DNA from: JAAYLU01 sp964426245
Lineage (GTDB): Bacteria; Synergistota; Synergistia; Synergistales; Aminobacteriaceae
Assembly (NCBI GenBank): GCA_964426245.1
Contig: CAYRPJ010000016.1
Span: 16,784 to 80,783, forward strand
DNA: 64,000 nucleotides
Direction: 5' to 3'
The position numbers and the translations under genes were made by a program. Numbering within the stretch: position 1 is the first letter of the stretch; every line of letters starts with the position of its first letter. Of this stretch, positions 50,507 through 59,491 are shown piece by piece. The notes beneath the pieces were generated by a model that searched no databases, was not told the DNA's origin, and worked only from the letters and a program-made list of their open reading frames with translations.

Positions 50507-50536
50507 TTGAACGTGATACAATATACACGGTATACT
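50507..50536 (+). promoter_or_regulatory. Promoter of gyrA
   Basis: TTGAAC (50507-50512) and TATACT (50531-50536), 18-base spacer; transcription would start about 50 bases before the gyrA ATG. Confidence 0.75.
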
Positions 50537-50591
50537 GTTTTTCCCGCCGACTTTAACGGTGTCGAATCGGCTTTGGAGGTTGAAGGAACGT

Positions 50592-53048
50592 ATGGAAGAA
50601 AAGAAAAGTGTAATACCCCTCGGAAAGGTGGTCCCTCTTCCACTGGTGGAGGAAATCAAACACAGCTATCTCGATTACGCCATGAGCGTCATTGTCGGCC
50701 GTGCACTCCCCGATGTGAGAGATGGACTGAAACCGGTGCAGCGCCGTATTCTCTACGCCATGCTCGAACTCGGTCTCCGCCCTGGATCCGCCTACAAGAA
50801 GTCGGCGAGAGTCGTTGGAGAGACCATGGGAAAATACCATCCTCACGGTGATTCCGCGATCTACGAGACGATGGTCCGCATGGCGCAGGATTTCAGCATG
50901 CGCTATCCCCTTGTTGACGGACAGGGAAACTTTGGCTCCATCGACGGCGACCCGGCGGCGGCGATGCGGTACACGGAGGCCAAGCTCTTCGAAACGGGAG
51001 AGATGATTCTTGCGGATATCGACGAAGAAACCGTGGACTGGGGGCCGAATTTCGACGAATCTCTGAAGGAACCACTCTGTCTCCCGTCGATGCTCCCGAA
51101 CCTGCTGGTCAACGGCAGCTCCGGTATCGCCGTCGGAATGGCGACGAACATTCCACCTCACAATTTGCGGGAGGTGGTCGATGCCCTCGAGTACCTGATC
51201 GAGGCCGACGGCAACGCAGAGTTCGGCGAAATCTACGCAAGACTGCCCGGCCCCGACTTTCCGACAGGAGGCATCATTCTCGGTCGGGACGGCATAATCG
51301 ACGCGTACCGCACGGGACGCGGAAAGATCATCCTCCGGGGCAAAACGCACGTCGAGGACGCTAAACGCGGCAAACGCGCCGTGATCATCACCGAGATACC
51401 GTTCATGGTCAACAAGACGTCCCTGATCGAAACCATCGCCTCCTGCGTGCAGGAAAAGCACATAGACGGCATTGCCGACATCCGTGACGAATCCGACCGT
51501 GATGGGCTGCGCATCGTGCTCGAACTTCAGCGCGACGGAGACGCCGAACTCGTGCTCCGCCAGCTCTATCGGCGCACACAGCTCCAGTCGACCTTCGGGG
51601 TTATCAATCTCGCGCTTGTGAACAACAATCCAAGAGAGCTCCCGATCATCGACATGCTCTCCCTCTTCCTCGAGCATCGGCGCGAAGTTGTCCGCAGGCG
51701 GACACAGTTCCGACTCGACAAGGCGCTTGCACGTGCTCACATCGTCGAAGGACTCGTGAAGGCTCTCGACATCATCGACAGGGTTATCTCGCTGATCCGG
51801 GCGGCACAGACGACCCAGGAGGCCAAGGAAGGTCTCGTAGAAACCCTCGGATTCTCCGATCTCCAGGCACAGGCGATTCTCGAGATGCGCCTGCAGCGCC
51901 TAACCGGGCTCGAACGGGAAAAACTCGACGCGGAACTCGCATCCCTTCTCGCCGATATCGAACGCTACCGAAGCATTCTCGGCAACTCGAAGATTCTTGA
52001 CGGAGTCATCAGGGAAGAGCTTGCCGCACTCGGAAAGAAGTTCGACAACCCAAGGAGAACCGAGATCATCGACAGCTACGAAGAGGTCTCCGTGGAAGAT
52101 CTCATTCCGGAGGAGGATATCGTCGTCATCCTCTCCAAGGACGGCTATCTCCGCCGGAAGAGTCTCGACGAATACGTCCCCCAGGCAAGAGGAGGCAAGG
52201 GGCGGAAGGGAGCCGCCCTTCAGGACGAGGACGAAATAGCCCTCTTCGCCGTCACCAATACGCACAAGGATATTTATCTCTTCACCTCGTCGGGCCGCGC
52301 GCTCGCCATACGGGGACACATGATCCCCGAGTCGAAGTCGGGCAAGGGAAAACTCGTCAACAAGCTCGTGCCTTTGGAAGAAGGGGAGAACGTCGTCTCG
52401 ATGTACGGACGGAGCCTCGAGGGAAAGAGCTTCCTTTTCTTCGCGACGAAGAACGGAATTGCCAAGCGGCTGCAACTTTCGGAGATCGCACGCCTCAACA
52501 GGGCCGGCAAACGTGTTCTCACTCTGGACGAAGGTGATGAAATAGCCCAGGTGCGCCTGACCTCCGGAAACGACGAACTTCTCTTCATGACGGCGATGGG
52601 TCAGGCCCTGCGTGTTCCTGAAGGGGAGTTCCGTGCGATGGGAAGGACGGCCAGAGGGGTCAAGGGTATTCGACTCGCCAAGGATGATTCGGTCATAAGC
52701 TGCGAGGTTGTGACGCAGGACCGCCATGCCCTCGTGATCAGCGAAAGAGGAGTAGCGAAGCGCACGCGTTTCGGTGAATTCACTCTCCACCACAGAGGAG
52801 GTTCGGGGGTAAAAGCGATGAACCTTGGCAGAAAGACGGGACTTCTCGTGGGGAGCTGGGCTGTTGCAGAAGAAGACGAGATTATGGCCATCACCGCGCG
52901 GGGAAGAATAATCCGGGTGGCGGTCGCGGAGATTCCGGTGCTTAGCAGAACTGCTATGGGGAGCATCACTGTCCGCCTCGACGAGGGAGATCTCGTTGCG
53001 GATGTCAGTGTCGTCTGCGGTGAAGCCTGCGTCGCGGACGATGTTTAA
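50592..53048 (+). CDS. gyrA: DNA gyrase subunit A
   Basis: 818 residues from ATG 50592 (GAAGGA upstream). N-terminal breakage-reunion domain with SYLDYAMSVIVGRALPDVRD, the quinolone region HPHGDSAIYETMVRMAQ, and the active Tyr in AAAMRYTEAKL. The C-terminal beta-pinwheel contains a GyrA box, here QARGGKG instead of the usual QRRGGKG, which still favours GyrA over ParC. The quinolone region has Ser and Glu at the usual positions (GDSAIYE), the sensitive type. gyrB is not in the window. A psd gene follows 18 bases later and may be co-transcribed. Confidence 0.95.
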   Translation: MEEKKSVIPLGKVVPLPLVEEIKHSYLDYAMSVIVGRALPDVRDGLKPVQRRILYAMLELGLRPGSAYKKSARVVGETMGKYHPHGDSAIYETMVRMAQDFSMRYPLVDGQGNFGSIDGDPAAAMRYTEAKLFETGEMILADIDEETVDWGPNFDESLKEPLCLPSMLPNLLVNGSSGIAVGMATNIPPHNLREVVDALEYLIEADGNAEFGEIYARLPGPDFPTGGIILGRDGIIDAYRTGRGKIILRGKTHVEDAKRGKRAVIITEIPFMVNKTSLIETIASCVQEKHIDGIADIRDESDRDGLRIVLELQRDGDAELVLRQLYRRTQLQSTFGVINLALVNNNPRELPIIDMLSLFLEHRREVVRRRTQFRLDKALARAHIVEGLVKALDIIDRVISLIRAAQTTQEAKEGLVETLGFSDLQAQAILEMRLQRLTGLEREKLDAELASLLADIERYRSILGNSKILDGVIREELAALGKKFDNPRRTEIIDSYEEVSVEDLIPEEDIVVILSKDGYLRRKSLDEYVPQARGGKGRKGAALQDEDEIALFAVTNTHKDIYLFTSSGRALAIRGHMIPESKSGKGKLVNKLVPLEEGENVVSMYGRSLEGKSFLFFATKNGIAKRLQLSEIARLNRAGKRVLTLDEGDEIAQVRLTSGNDELLFMTAMGQALRVPEGEFRAMGRTARGVKGIRLAKDDSVISCEVVTQDRHALVISERGVAKRTRFGEFTLHHRGGSGVKAMNLGRKTGLLVGSWAVAEEDEIMAITARGRIIRVAVAEIPVLSRTAMGSITVRLDEGDLVADVSVVCGEACVADDV

Positions 53049-53066
53049 GAGAAGGGGGAAACAGCC

Positions 53067-53690
53067 TTGAAACTGGCCCGTGAGGGGTACCCGCTTATTG
53101 CGTTTACCGGATTCATGCTTCTGGGAAGCCTCTTTTTTGCTCCGTCGGTGGCACTTTTTCTTGCTCCTCTGATGGGTCTCGTGATCTGGTTTTTCCGGGA
53201 TCCGGAAAGAACTCCGGACGGCGAGGGATTCCTCGCCCCTGCGGATGGTAAAATAGTCGAGATCGGGAAGACGGAAGTTCCTTATACAGGAAAAGCATGG
53301 AAGATCGGGATCTATATGAATGTGCTGGATGTGCATGTGAATCGTTTTCCCTGTGCCGGAACGGTCGAACATATCGAGTACGTCCCCGGGAAGCATTGGT
53401 TGTCCTTCTCCCCCAAGGTTTCCGAGACAAACGAGCGGATGCTCGTCGGAATCTCGACGCAATACGGTCCGGTTCTGGTAGTCCAGATCGCCGGGTTTCT
53501 GGCGCGTCGTATCGTATGCCGTATCCGTAAGGGAGATCGCCTCGGCAGGGGACAGCGGTACGGCATGATCAAGATGGGGTCCAAGGTTGACGTCTATCTG
53601 CCTGAAAAAACGGCCCTGGTGGTTTCGAAGGGGCAGCGTGTTCTCGCAGGCAGTACCGTTCTGGGATCTATTTCGGGCGACGTCCGGTAA
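53067..53690 (+). CDS. psd: Phosphatidylserine decarboxylase family protein
   Basis: 207 residues, the short archaeal/anaerobe-type Psd rather than the 320-residue E. coli form. Two N-terminal membrane segments (about 7-40) precede the catalytic domain: FFRDPERTPDGEGFLAPADG, MNVLDVHVNRFPCAG and the self-cleavage region KMGSKVDVYLP, where Gly-Ser would be split to form the pyruvoyl group. It makes phosphatidylethanolamine in the membrane. TTG 53067 follows AAGGGGGAAACAGCC. pssA is not nearby. Confidence 0.9.
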   Translation: MKLAREGYPLIAFTGFMLLGSLFFAPSVALFLAPLMGLVIWFFRDPERTPDGEGFLAPADGKIVEIGKTEVPYTGKAWKIGIYMNVLDVHVNRFPCAGTVEHIEYVPGKHWLSFSPKVSETNERMLVGISTQYGPVLVVQIAGFLARRIVCRIRKGDRLGRGQRYGMIKMGSKVDVYLPEKTALVVSKGQRVLAGSTVLGSISGDVR

Positions 53691-53781
53691 AGGAAGGAAG
53701 GCGGATGCTGTTCTTCGGATACGGAGCGCGTCTTCGCAGTATGCAGGCTTAGCGGAATGCATTGTTGACAACAGATTTTGA

Positions 53782-53862
53782 CAGGGGAGCCCGAACGGGC
53801 TGAGAGGAAGGCGGATGCTTTCGACCCTCTACCTGATCCGGATAATGCCGGCGTAGGGAGCG
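53782..53862 (+). promoter_or_regulatory. TPP riboswitch controlling thiDME
   Basis: The conserved THI-box parts are present in order: GGGGAGCCC, GGGCTGAGAGGA, GACCCT, and CTGATCCGGATAATGCCGG followed by CGTAGGGAG. An intrinsic terminator follows at 53888, so thiamine pyrophosphate should end transcription before thiD. No strong promoter was identified upstream. Confidence 0.95.
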
Positions 53863-53887
53863 GCCTCTTTTCATCGAGGCCTGGAGA

Positions 53888-53918
53888 AGGTCCGTTCATT
53901 GCGAGCGGACCTCTTTTT
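53888..53918 (+). terminator. Riboswitch expression-platform terminator
   Basis: AGGTCCG (53888-53894) pairs with CGGACCT (53906-53912), followed by CTTTTT. It is between the aptamer and thiD. Confidence 0.88.
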
Positions 53919-53940
53919 ATTTCGGGAAGGCGGAGAGGAA

Positions 53941-54753
53941 ATGCAATTATATCGTGGAATCGCGGTAACCCTCGCTGGAAGCGACTCGGGGGGAGGCGCG
54001 GGGATTCAGGCGGATTTGAAGACCTGCGCCGCTTTGAAGGTATTCGGGATGACGGTGATCACCGCTTTGACAGCTCAAAACAGTACGGCCGTCACTGATG
54101 TACTCAATGTTCCTCCCGACATGATTCGGGCCCAGATCGACGCCCTCTGGTCGGACTTTCCGATTGGAGCGGCAAAGACGGGAATGCTGAGTGTTCCGCA
54201 AACCATATCAACGGTAGTGGAGGGTATCCGCAGATGGAAGGTGAGCAATCTCGTCGTTGATCCTGTAATGGTTGCCCAGAGCGGAGCACCGCTCATTGCG
54301 GACGATGCTGTGGAATCCCTTCGAAGAGAACTCCTTCCTCTTGCGTTGCTGGTGACACCCAATGTGCCGGAGGCTGAACGCCTGGCGAAACGTCCGATTC
54401 GCTCAATCGAAGAAATGGAACAGGCGGCTCATGAAATCGAGGTTCTCGGACCGAAGGCGGTTCTGGTGAAAGGCGGGCATCTCCTGCAGGAAAACGAGGT
54501 CGCGGATGTTCTTCTTTATCAAGGGAAGACGACGGTTTTCAGGGATTCGAGGATCTTCACCAACAATACGCACGGTACCGGATGCACCCTCAGCGCTGCG
54601 ATCACTGCGGAGCTGGCGTCCGGAGCGGACCTTTTCGAAGCGGTGAGCAGGGCGCGGCAGTACCTTCGAATGGGGCTGGAGGCGGGCTTTCGTCCGGGGA
54701 AGGGGTGGGGACCTCTCGGGCATGCGGTGGTTCCGCCGTGGCTGGAGCGCTAA
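53941..54753 (+). CDS. thiD: Hydroxymethylpyrimidine/phosphomethylpyrimidine kinase
   Basis: 270 residues from ATG 53941 (GGAGAGGAA upstream); the frame is open 14 codons further without a site. Ribokinase fold: VTLAGSDSGGGAGIQADLK at the start, LVVDPVMVAQSGAPL in the middle and NNTHGTGCTLSAAITAELA with the catalytic Asp region near the end. It phosphorylates HMP twice for thiamine synthesis or salvage. First gene after the TPP riboswitch; its stop overlaps thiM. Confidence 0.95.
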   Translation: MQLYRGIAVTLAGSDSGGGAGIQADLKTCAALKVFGMTVITALTAQNSTAVTDVLNVPPDMIRAQIDALWSDFPIGAAKTGMLSVPQTISTVVEGIRRWKVSNLVVDPVMVAQSGAPLIADDAVESLRRELLPLALLVTPNVPEAERLAKRPIRSIEEMEQAAHEIEVLGPKAVLVKGGHLLQENEVADVLLYQGKTTVFRDSRIFTNNTHGTGCTLSAAITAELASGADLFEAVSRARQYLRMGLEAGFRPGKGWGPLGHAVVPPWLER

Positions 54754-55574
54754 GAATTTTTCCCCCCGCCCCGCAAATCTGGGCGGATGCCTTGCGGGCC
54801 ACAAGGGAGACCAGACCTCTGGTCTATGCCATCACCAATTTTGTAGCGGCTTCATTCCAGGCGAATGTCGTCATCGCATCCGGAGCTTCTCCTGTTATGT
54901 CTCCCTGCATCGAGGAAGCAGGTACCCTTGCGGAGGTCTCCGGAGGGGTGCTGGTGAATACGGGGACACCCTCGGAGCATCGGGAAGAGCTGATACGGAA
55001 GGCACTGCAAAAAGCGGGAGAGGCCGGCAGGGTAACTCTGCTCGATCCTGTCGGGTACGGAGCATCTTCTTTCCGGAGTGAACTTGTGGACTCCCTGATA
55101 CGGAATTTTCGCTTCTCCATGATCAAGGGCAATCATGCGGAGATTGCCCTTCTCGCAGGGATGGATGCTGATGCACGAGGTGTCGATTCCGGCAGAACTC
55201 CTGAACCGCTCTCCTCAGCTCCGAAAATTCTTGCGGAAAAGACCGGCGCTCTTGTCTGTGCCTCCGGTAAACAGGATTTTTTGAGTGACGGCGAAAACGT
55301 CATCTCGATATCCGGAGGAAGTGTTTTTTTGGGGCGGATTACGGGGGGCGGATGCGCCTTGGGCGCACTCATGCTCTCTCTTGCCGCCGGATCGGGAAGC
55401 CCGCTTGCCGGAGCGTTCTGCGGAGTGCTTATGTTTCGCCTCGCAGCCGAGCTGGCAGAAAAAATGTCAAGAGGTCCGGGAACGTTCCAGGCTTGTTTTC
55501 TCGACGCCCTTCATGAAATACAGCCGGACGACCTCCTTTCGGAGGGATATCGAATCGAACAGTGGAAAGGATGA
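54738..55574 (+). CDS. thiM: Hydroxyethylthiazole kinase
   Basis: 278 residues from GTG 54738, which overlaps the last 16 bases of thiD; the frame is open further upstream inside thiD with no reason to start there. Motifs: PLVYAITNFVAASFQANVV, ASGASPVMSPC, IKGNHAEIALLAGMD and TGGGCALGALMLSLAA, as in ThiM. It phosphorylates salvaged thiazole alcohol. With ThiD and ThiE it completes thiamine phosphate from salvaged precursors. Confidence 0.94.
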   Translation: MAGALRIFPPAPQIWADALRATRETRPLVYAITNFVAASFQANVVIASGASPVMSPCIEEAGTLAEVSGGVLVNTGTPSEHREELIRKALQKAGEAGRVTLLDPVGYGASSFRSELVDSLIRNFRFSMIKGNHAEIALLAGMDADARGVDSGRTPEPLSSAPKILAEKTGALVCASGKQDFLSDGENVISISGGSVFLGRITGGGCALGALMLSLAAGSGSPLAGAFCGVLMFRLAAELAEKMSRGPGTFQACFLDALHEIQPDDLLSEGYRIEQWKG

Positions 55575-55580
55575 AAACAG

Positions 55581-56225
55581 ATGGATATCAAAGCCGCGTT
55601 GAAGCTCTACGTCATACCCGATCTCGAAGCCGGTGCGCCGCTTTCTCTTGAAGAGCAGACAGAACGGGCGCTTCTCGGAGGCGCGACGATGATTCAGTTG
55701 AGAAACAAGGAGATGTCGGGACGCGCTCTGTACGAGACCGCGGTCCGCCTTGTTTCGATCTGCCGCCGTCATGCCGTTCCTCTTATCGTAAACGACCGGT
55801 TCGATATTGCGCTTGCTGCAGGAGCGGACGGGGTTCACCTGGGCAATTCCGATCTTCCTGCCGATGTCGTGAAAAAGCTTGTTCCTTTGGGTTTTCTTAT
55901 AGGAGCAACGGCACATTCTCTCGAAGAAGGAAGAGCGGCAGAAAATGCGGGGGCGGATTATGTCGGCATCGGCGCCGCATTTCCGTCGGATACGAAAAAA
56001 GGAGCATCCGTGCTCGGTACTGAAGGTATCCGCATGGTGAGAAGCGCGCTCTCGATTCCTTCGGTGGCGATCGGAGGCATCAACCCGAGCAATGCGAAAG
56101 AAGTCCTCGAAACGGGAGTGGACGGTATCGCCGTTGTAGCCTCCGTCGTGGGACAGAAAGACGTCGTTTTCGCCGCCGCATGCCTTGCGGAGATCGTGTC
56201 AACGAAAAAAGCGGAGGAAGATTAG
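55581..56225 (+). CDS. thiE: Thiamine-phosphate synthase
   Basis: 214 residues, TIM barrel. Motifs: MIQLRNKEMSGRALYE, VNDRFDIALAAGADGVHLGN, GAAFPSDTKKGAS and VAIGGINPSNAKEV. It joins HMP pyrophosphate and thiazole phosphate. It starts six bases after thiM. Its 3' end overlaps the convergent unknown gene by 27 bases. No thiC, thiG or thiS is visible, which points to salvage rather than synthesis, at least here. Confidence 0.95.
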   Translation: MDIKAALKLYVIPDLEAGAPLSLEEQTERALLGGATMIQLRNKEMSGRALYETAVRLVSICRRHAVPLIVNDRFDIALAAGADGVHLGNSDLPADVVKKLVPLGFLIGATAHSLEEGRAAENAGADYVGIGAAFPSDTKKGASVLGTEGIRMVRSALSIPSVAIGGINPSNAKEVLETGVDGIAVVASVVGQKDVVFAAACLAEIVSTKKAEED

Positions 56226-57161
56226 GAGAACAAGCAGTACGGCCATGGCTCCGAAGGCAAGAAAATAGAGACCTGCGTCGGAAGAAGATTCGGGCGTTAT
56301 CTTCACGGCGTCCTGATTCGCATCCTCTGGTTCGCCTACCGGAAGGGGCTCGGGGAGATCCGGGGTCGTGGTCCGTATTCTGCTGTTCCCTTCAAGAGAG
56401 ACAACCCCGTTGAATTCGTCCGACAGCCGGACAAGGAGGGTATAGTTCCCTTTACGGTCTTTATGAACCGAGATGACGCTCGCTTTGACTGTCCCGTCGA
56501 ATCCCGGCACAGCCTGCCGCATCTTTCCCAAAAATGAGGAATTTTCATCCTCTGTGATGCGAAGCAGCACCCAAACACCGTTTTGCAATGAGCCTACCGG
56601 TATCCCTTTGATGGGATCGATGAACGGCGAGCAGGGTACTACATAAGAAGCGGAACCCGGCGGGAGGATCTCTTTTTCGGATGATGGCTCCGAAGCGTTC
56701 CCTGAGCGGATGAACGGCGCCAGCCTGTTTTCATCCGCTCGTTCCCCCTTGAGGTATGTGGTGGCCCGGTACCCGAGGCGTGATGAAAGTTCCTCCCGTA
56801 TCCGCTCCTCCAGTGTCTTCATGCTTCCACGGAGGCTATCCATGGACTCCCTTACAGCCTCAGGCGTCAGTATTTCCCCAAGTATACTTTCTATTGAGGA
56901 GACAACCGAAGAAGAGAGGATTTTTCCCAACGATGTCTGTCTTTTGAAAAGTTCTTCGGTGAAGTTCAGGAAAGATTCCGCTTCCAAATCAACAGTGATC
57001 TTTTTGCTTTCACCATCCTCCTCAGGAGAGTATGCCATACGGGAGGCAAAGAGACCCGCCGGTGACAAAATTTCATAAAAGAAGACGTTGATTTTCTCGG
57101 TTTTTGACCGTCTTATCGACAGGACACATTTTAGAACGTTCAGCTGCAGGCCAGGAGTCAA
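56199..57161 (-). CDS. Unknown protein with C-terminal membrane anchor
   Basis: 320 residues from a proposed TTG at 57161, seven bases after AAAGGGAG; the only other choice is an ATG run at 57191 lacking a ribosome site. N-terminal part (about 1-100) carries a compact alpha/beta-looking region, then a helical stretch (LNFTEELFKRQTSLGKILSS), a central domain with GIPVGSLQNGVWVLLRITED, and one C-terminal membrane segment (LYFLAFGAMAVLLVLLIFL) ending RFFR. The tail anchor would leave the body in the cytoplasm. I recognise no family. It separates the two facing thiamine operons and overlaps thiE by 27 bases. Confidence 0.65.
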   Translation of the reverse strand: MTPGLQLNVLKCVLSIRRSKTEKINVFFYEILSPAGLFASRMAYSPEEDGESKKITVDLEAESFLNFTEELFKRQTSLGKILSSSVVSSIESILGEILTPEAVRESMDSLRGSMKTLEERIREELSSRLGYRATTYLKGERADENRLAPFIRSGNASEPSSEKEILPPGSASYVVPCSPFIDPIKGIPVGSLQNGVWVLLRITEDENSSFLGKMRQAVPGFDGTVKASVISVHKDRKGNYTLLVRLSDEFNGVVSLEGNSRIRTTTPDLPEPLPVGEPEDANQDAVKITPESSSDAGLYFLAFGAMAVLLVLLIFLRFFR

Positions 57162-57287
57162 TATTTTTCTCCCTTTCAATATCATCATCAAGAAAGGGAT
57201 TATACGTTTTTTTCCTCATGCAGGAAAGAGGCCGGCAGAAAATATGTTTGTTTCATACGCACCGCGCTTTTTTTAGTTCACTCCGCT

Positions 57288-57806
57288 TTAGAGGTATCTT
57301 GAGAAAGACGACTTCCGGAACATATGCAGCAATGCCATTCCAATGAGGGCTCCCGGAATACTGCTGAGAAGAAACGCACTCTGCAGAGCGAGAAATCCTA
57401 TCGACTTCTCCATGGCCGGGCCGAGAATGAGCGCGGAAATAGTCGCGCCGACAGGACCGGTTCCGATGGGCTCGGCAAGAGCGCTCCAGGGTTTTCGGAC
57501 AATCCTGAAGGCAAATCCGGCAGCTATGGCGCCGGGAATGCTGCCGGGAAAAGCAAAAAGAGTTCCGGTGCCCGTCATATTCCTGATCAAACTCGCAACG
57601 AAAGCGCCTCCCGCAGCCCACCAGGGTCCGAGAAAAGCTCCCGCAAGAACGTTGATCGTATGTTGAAAAGGATAGCATCGAGTAGGACCTATCGGGAAAT
57701 GGACTCCGGAGAGGAGAATGGCCGCGGCCACGAAAAGCCCGGCGAGGGTAATTTTGCGCAGCGGACTTCGTTTTTCGGCTTTGTTATCGCCCGTCAATGA
57801 GTTCAT
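57288..57806 (-). CDS. thiW: ThiW, predicted thiazole-precursor transporter S component
   Basis: 172 residues, six or so hydrophobic segments. The family signature is clear: GLFVAAAILLSGVHFPIGPT, then PFQHTINVLAGAFLGPWW and GTGTLFAFPGSIPGAIAAG. ThiW is an energy-coupling-factor S component predicted for thiazole uptake from its thiamine-riboswitch contexts. It overlaps the preceding thiY-like gene by 23 bases. Last gene of the minus thi operon, so import of thiazole would feed thiM, in the facing operon. Confidence 0.93.
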   Translation of the reverse strand: MNSLTGDNKAEKRSPLRKITLAGLFVAAAILLSGVHFPIGPTRCYPFQHTINVLAGAFLGPWWAAGGAFVASLIRNMTGTGTLFAFPGSIPGAIAAGFAFRIVRKPWSALAEPIGTGPVGATISALILGPAMEKSIGFLALQSAFLLSSIPGALIGMALLHMFRKSSFSRYL

Positions 57807-58719
57807 TCAGGTCCACTTCCTCCCGTATCATGTCGTAACGAAGAGCGAATTCAGCGAAAACGTTCCATTGCGCCCTGTCCAACCTTGTATTCTCGGCAAA
57901 GAAGGGAAGCGTTTTTGTAAAGGCTTTCGTTTCCATATCTTTCGGCGCCTCCGGAACAGAATGGAAGTACATTTTCAGTGCCTCCGCGCTGTTTTCAGAC
58001 GTGTACGTCAGCGCTTCATCCAAGGCTGCAAGAAACTTCCGGATCGCCTTCTTTTTCTTTTCGTGAACGGTGCGTCCGCTGACGAAGACAAGTTCATCGT
58101 ACGAGGGGATACCGAACCGCTCTATTTCAAAATAATTCGATGCATATCCCTCCATTTCGAGCAGAACGGGCTCGTAATTTTTGAAGGGGCCCATCACAGC
58201 ATCGACCTTTCCGGTAGCCAACGATTGAAGAATCGAAAAACCGACGTTGACCATTGTGTAGGTTTCAATTGCGTTGATGGACGCGAAGGCTCTCGTCAGA
58301 TGATCCATCATTCCGGGAACCGTATAGCCGATGATTTTTCCCTCAAGATCCGCAGGCGTGGAAATAGTTCCTTTCTCAAGAAAAAGAAGGGTGGTGAGAG
58401 GGCTTCCGACGAGTTTCCCCACGGCTTTCAAGGGGATGCCCTCAGAGGCGGCTATGATGATCTGGGGCTGATAGGAGAGCGCAATGTCCACATGTCCCGC
58501 TGCCGCCAGTTTCAGCGGATCCGCGCTGTCGGAAGGGCTTTGAATTTCGACTGTTAGTCCGTGTTTTTCAAAGATCCCGCTCTGCATGGCGACATAAATC
58601 GGAACGTGGTCCACATTGGGAAACCAATCCAGCATAAGCACCAGTTTTTCGGAACCTTTTGCCGGGGACGAAAGGAAAAGCAGACAGGCTATTGCAAAAT
58701 AAAACACGTTTCTTTTCAT
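57784..58719 (-). CDS. thiY: ABC transporter binding protein for thiamine pyrimidine precursor (ThiY-like)
   Basis: 311 residues from ATG 58719, preceded by AGGAGGTCATGAT. Signal peptide (FYFAIACLLFLSSPAKGS), then LMLDWFPNVDHVPIYVAMQS, as in NMT1/THI5-like binding proteins for pyrimidine precursors. The TPP riboswitch and neighbouring transporter genes support the assignment to HMP or formylaminopyrimidine; the exact ligand cannot be fixed. It follows thiX by 25 bases. Confidence 0.88.
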   Translation of the reverse strand: MKRNVFYFAIACLLFLSSPAKGSEKLVLMLDWFPNVDHVPIYVAMQSGIFEKHGLTVEIQSPSDSADPLKLAAAGHVDIALSYQPQIIIAASEGIPLKAVGKLVGSPLTTLLFLEKGTISTPADLEGKIIGYTVPGMMDHLTRAFASINAIETYTMVNVGFSILQSLATGKVDAVMGPFKNYEPVLLEMEGYASNYFEIERFGIPSYDELVFVSGRTVHEKKKKAIRKFLAALDEALTYTSENSAEALKMYFHSVPEAPKDMETKAFTKTLPFFAENTRLDRAQWNVFAEFALRYDMIREEVDLNELIDGR

Positions 58720-58744
58720 ATCATGACCTCCTGGATAATGGATT

Positions 58745-59491
58745 TTATTCTTCTTTTTTGTTCCACCGGATACAAAAAACCTCGATGCAGGATACGGCGG
58801 TCCACAGCGACAACCCGATGCACGAGAGGATGACAATGCTTGCAAAGACCATATCCACCCGGAGGCGGGCATTGGCCTGCATCATTAGGAACCCGAGCCC
58901 TTCCATGGAGCCCACCCATTCGCCGATGACCGCTCCTATGGCGGCGACCGAAACAGCCACCCGAAGTCCCGAGAAAAAATAGGGAAGTGCCCACGGCCAG
59001 TAAAGAAGTCTCAATGTTCTCCTAAAGTCGGCTCCCATGACGAAGAATAGCGTTCGAAGTCCGGGGTTGCAGCTTTTAAAGCCTTGAAGCAGGGTCACCG
59101 TTACAGGAAAAAAGATGATCACGGCGGCCATGACGATTTTGCTCCCCATTCCGTATCCGAACCACACAACCAGGAGCGGAGCTACCGCAAAGACGGGAAT
59201 TGCCTGGGAGGCTACGAGAAGCGGGGAGAGAGCACGTTCAAGCGTCGGAGAATAAAACATCGCGACGGCGAGTGGAAGAGCGACTGCAAGAGAGAGCATT
59301 ATGCCGAGAATAATCTCGAGGAAGGTAATTGTGGCGTGTCGTAAAAGGAGAGGAGCCTCCGCGATCATCAATCCGATGATTCTGGAAGGTGTCGGGAGAA
59401 GAAAGGGGGGTACTTTTTCGATACGGCAGAAGGCTTCCCAGAAGAGAAGGAAAAACAGCGTCAGCACGAGGGGGAGAAGATAACTTTTCAA
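58745..59491 (-). CDS. thiX: ABC transporter permease, thiamine precursor (ThiX-like)
   Basis: 248 residues, about six membrane segments, binding-protein-dependent permease family with the cytoplasmic EAA-like loop near SCNPGLRTLFFVMGADFRR. TTG 59491 overlaps the stop of the ATPase gene by four bases, so the two are translationally coupled. Works with ThiZ and ThiY. Confidence 0.88.
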   Translation of the reverse strand: MKSYLLPLVLTLFFLLFWEAFCRIEKVPPFLLPTPSRIIGLMIAEAPLLLRHATITFLEIILGIMLSLAVALPLAVAMFYSPTLERALSPLLVASQAIPVFAVAPLLVVWFGYGMGSKIVMAAVIIFFPVTVTLLQGFKSCNPGLRTLFFVMGADFRRTLRLLYWPWALPYFFSGLRVAVSVAAIGAVIGEWVGSMEGLGFLMMQANARLRVDMVFASIVILSCIGLSLWTAVSCIEVFCIRWNKKEE

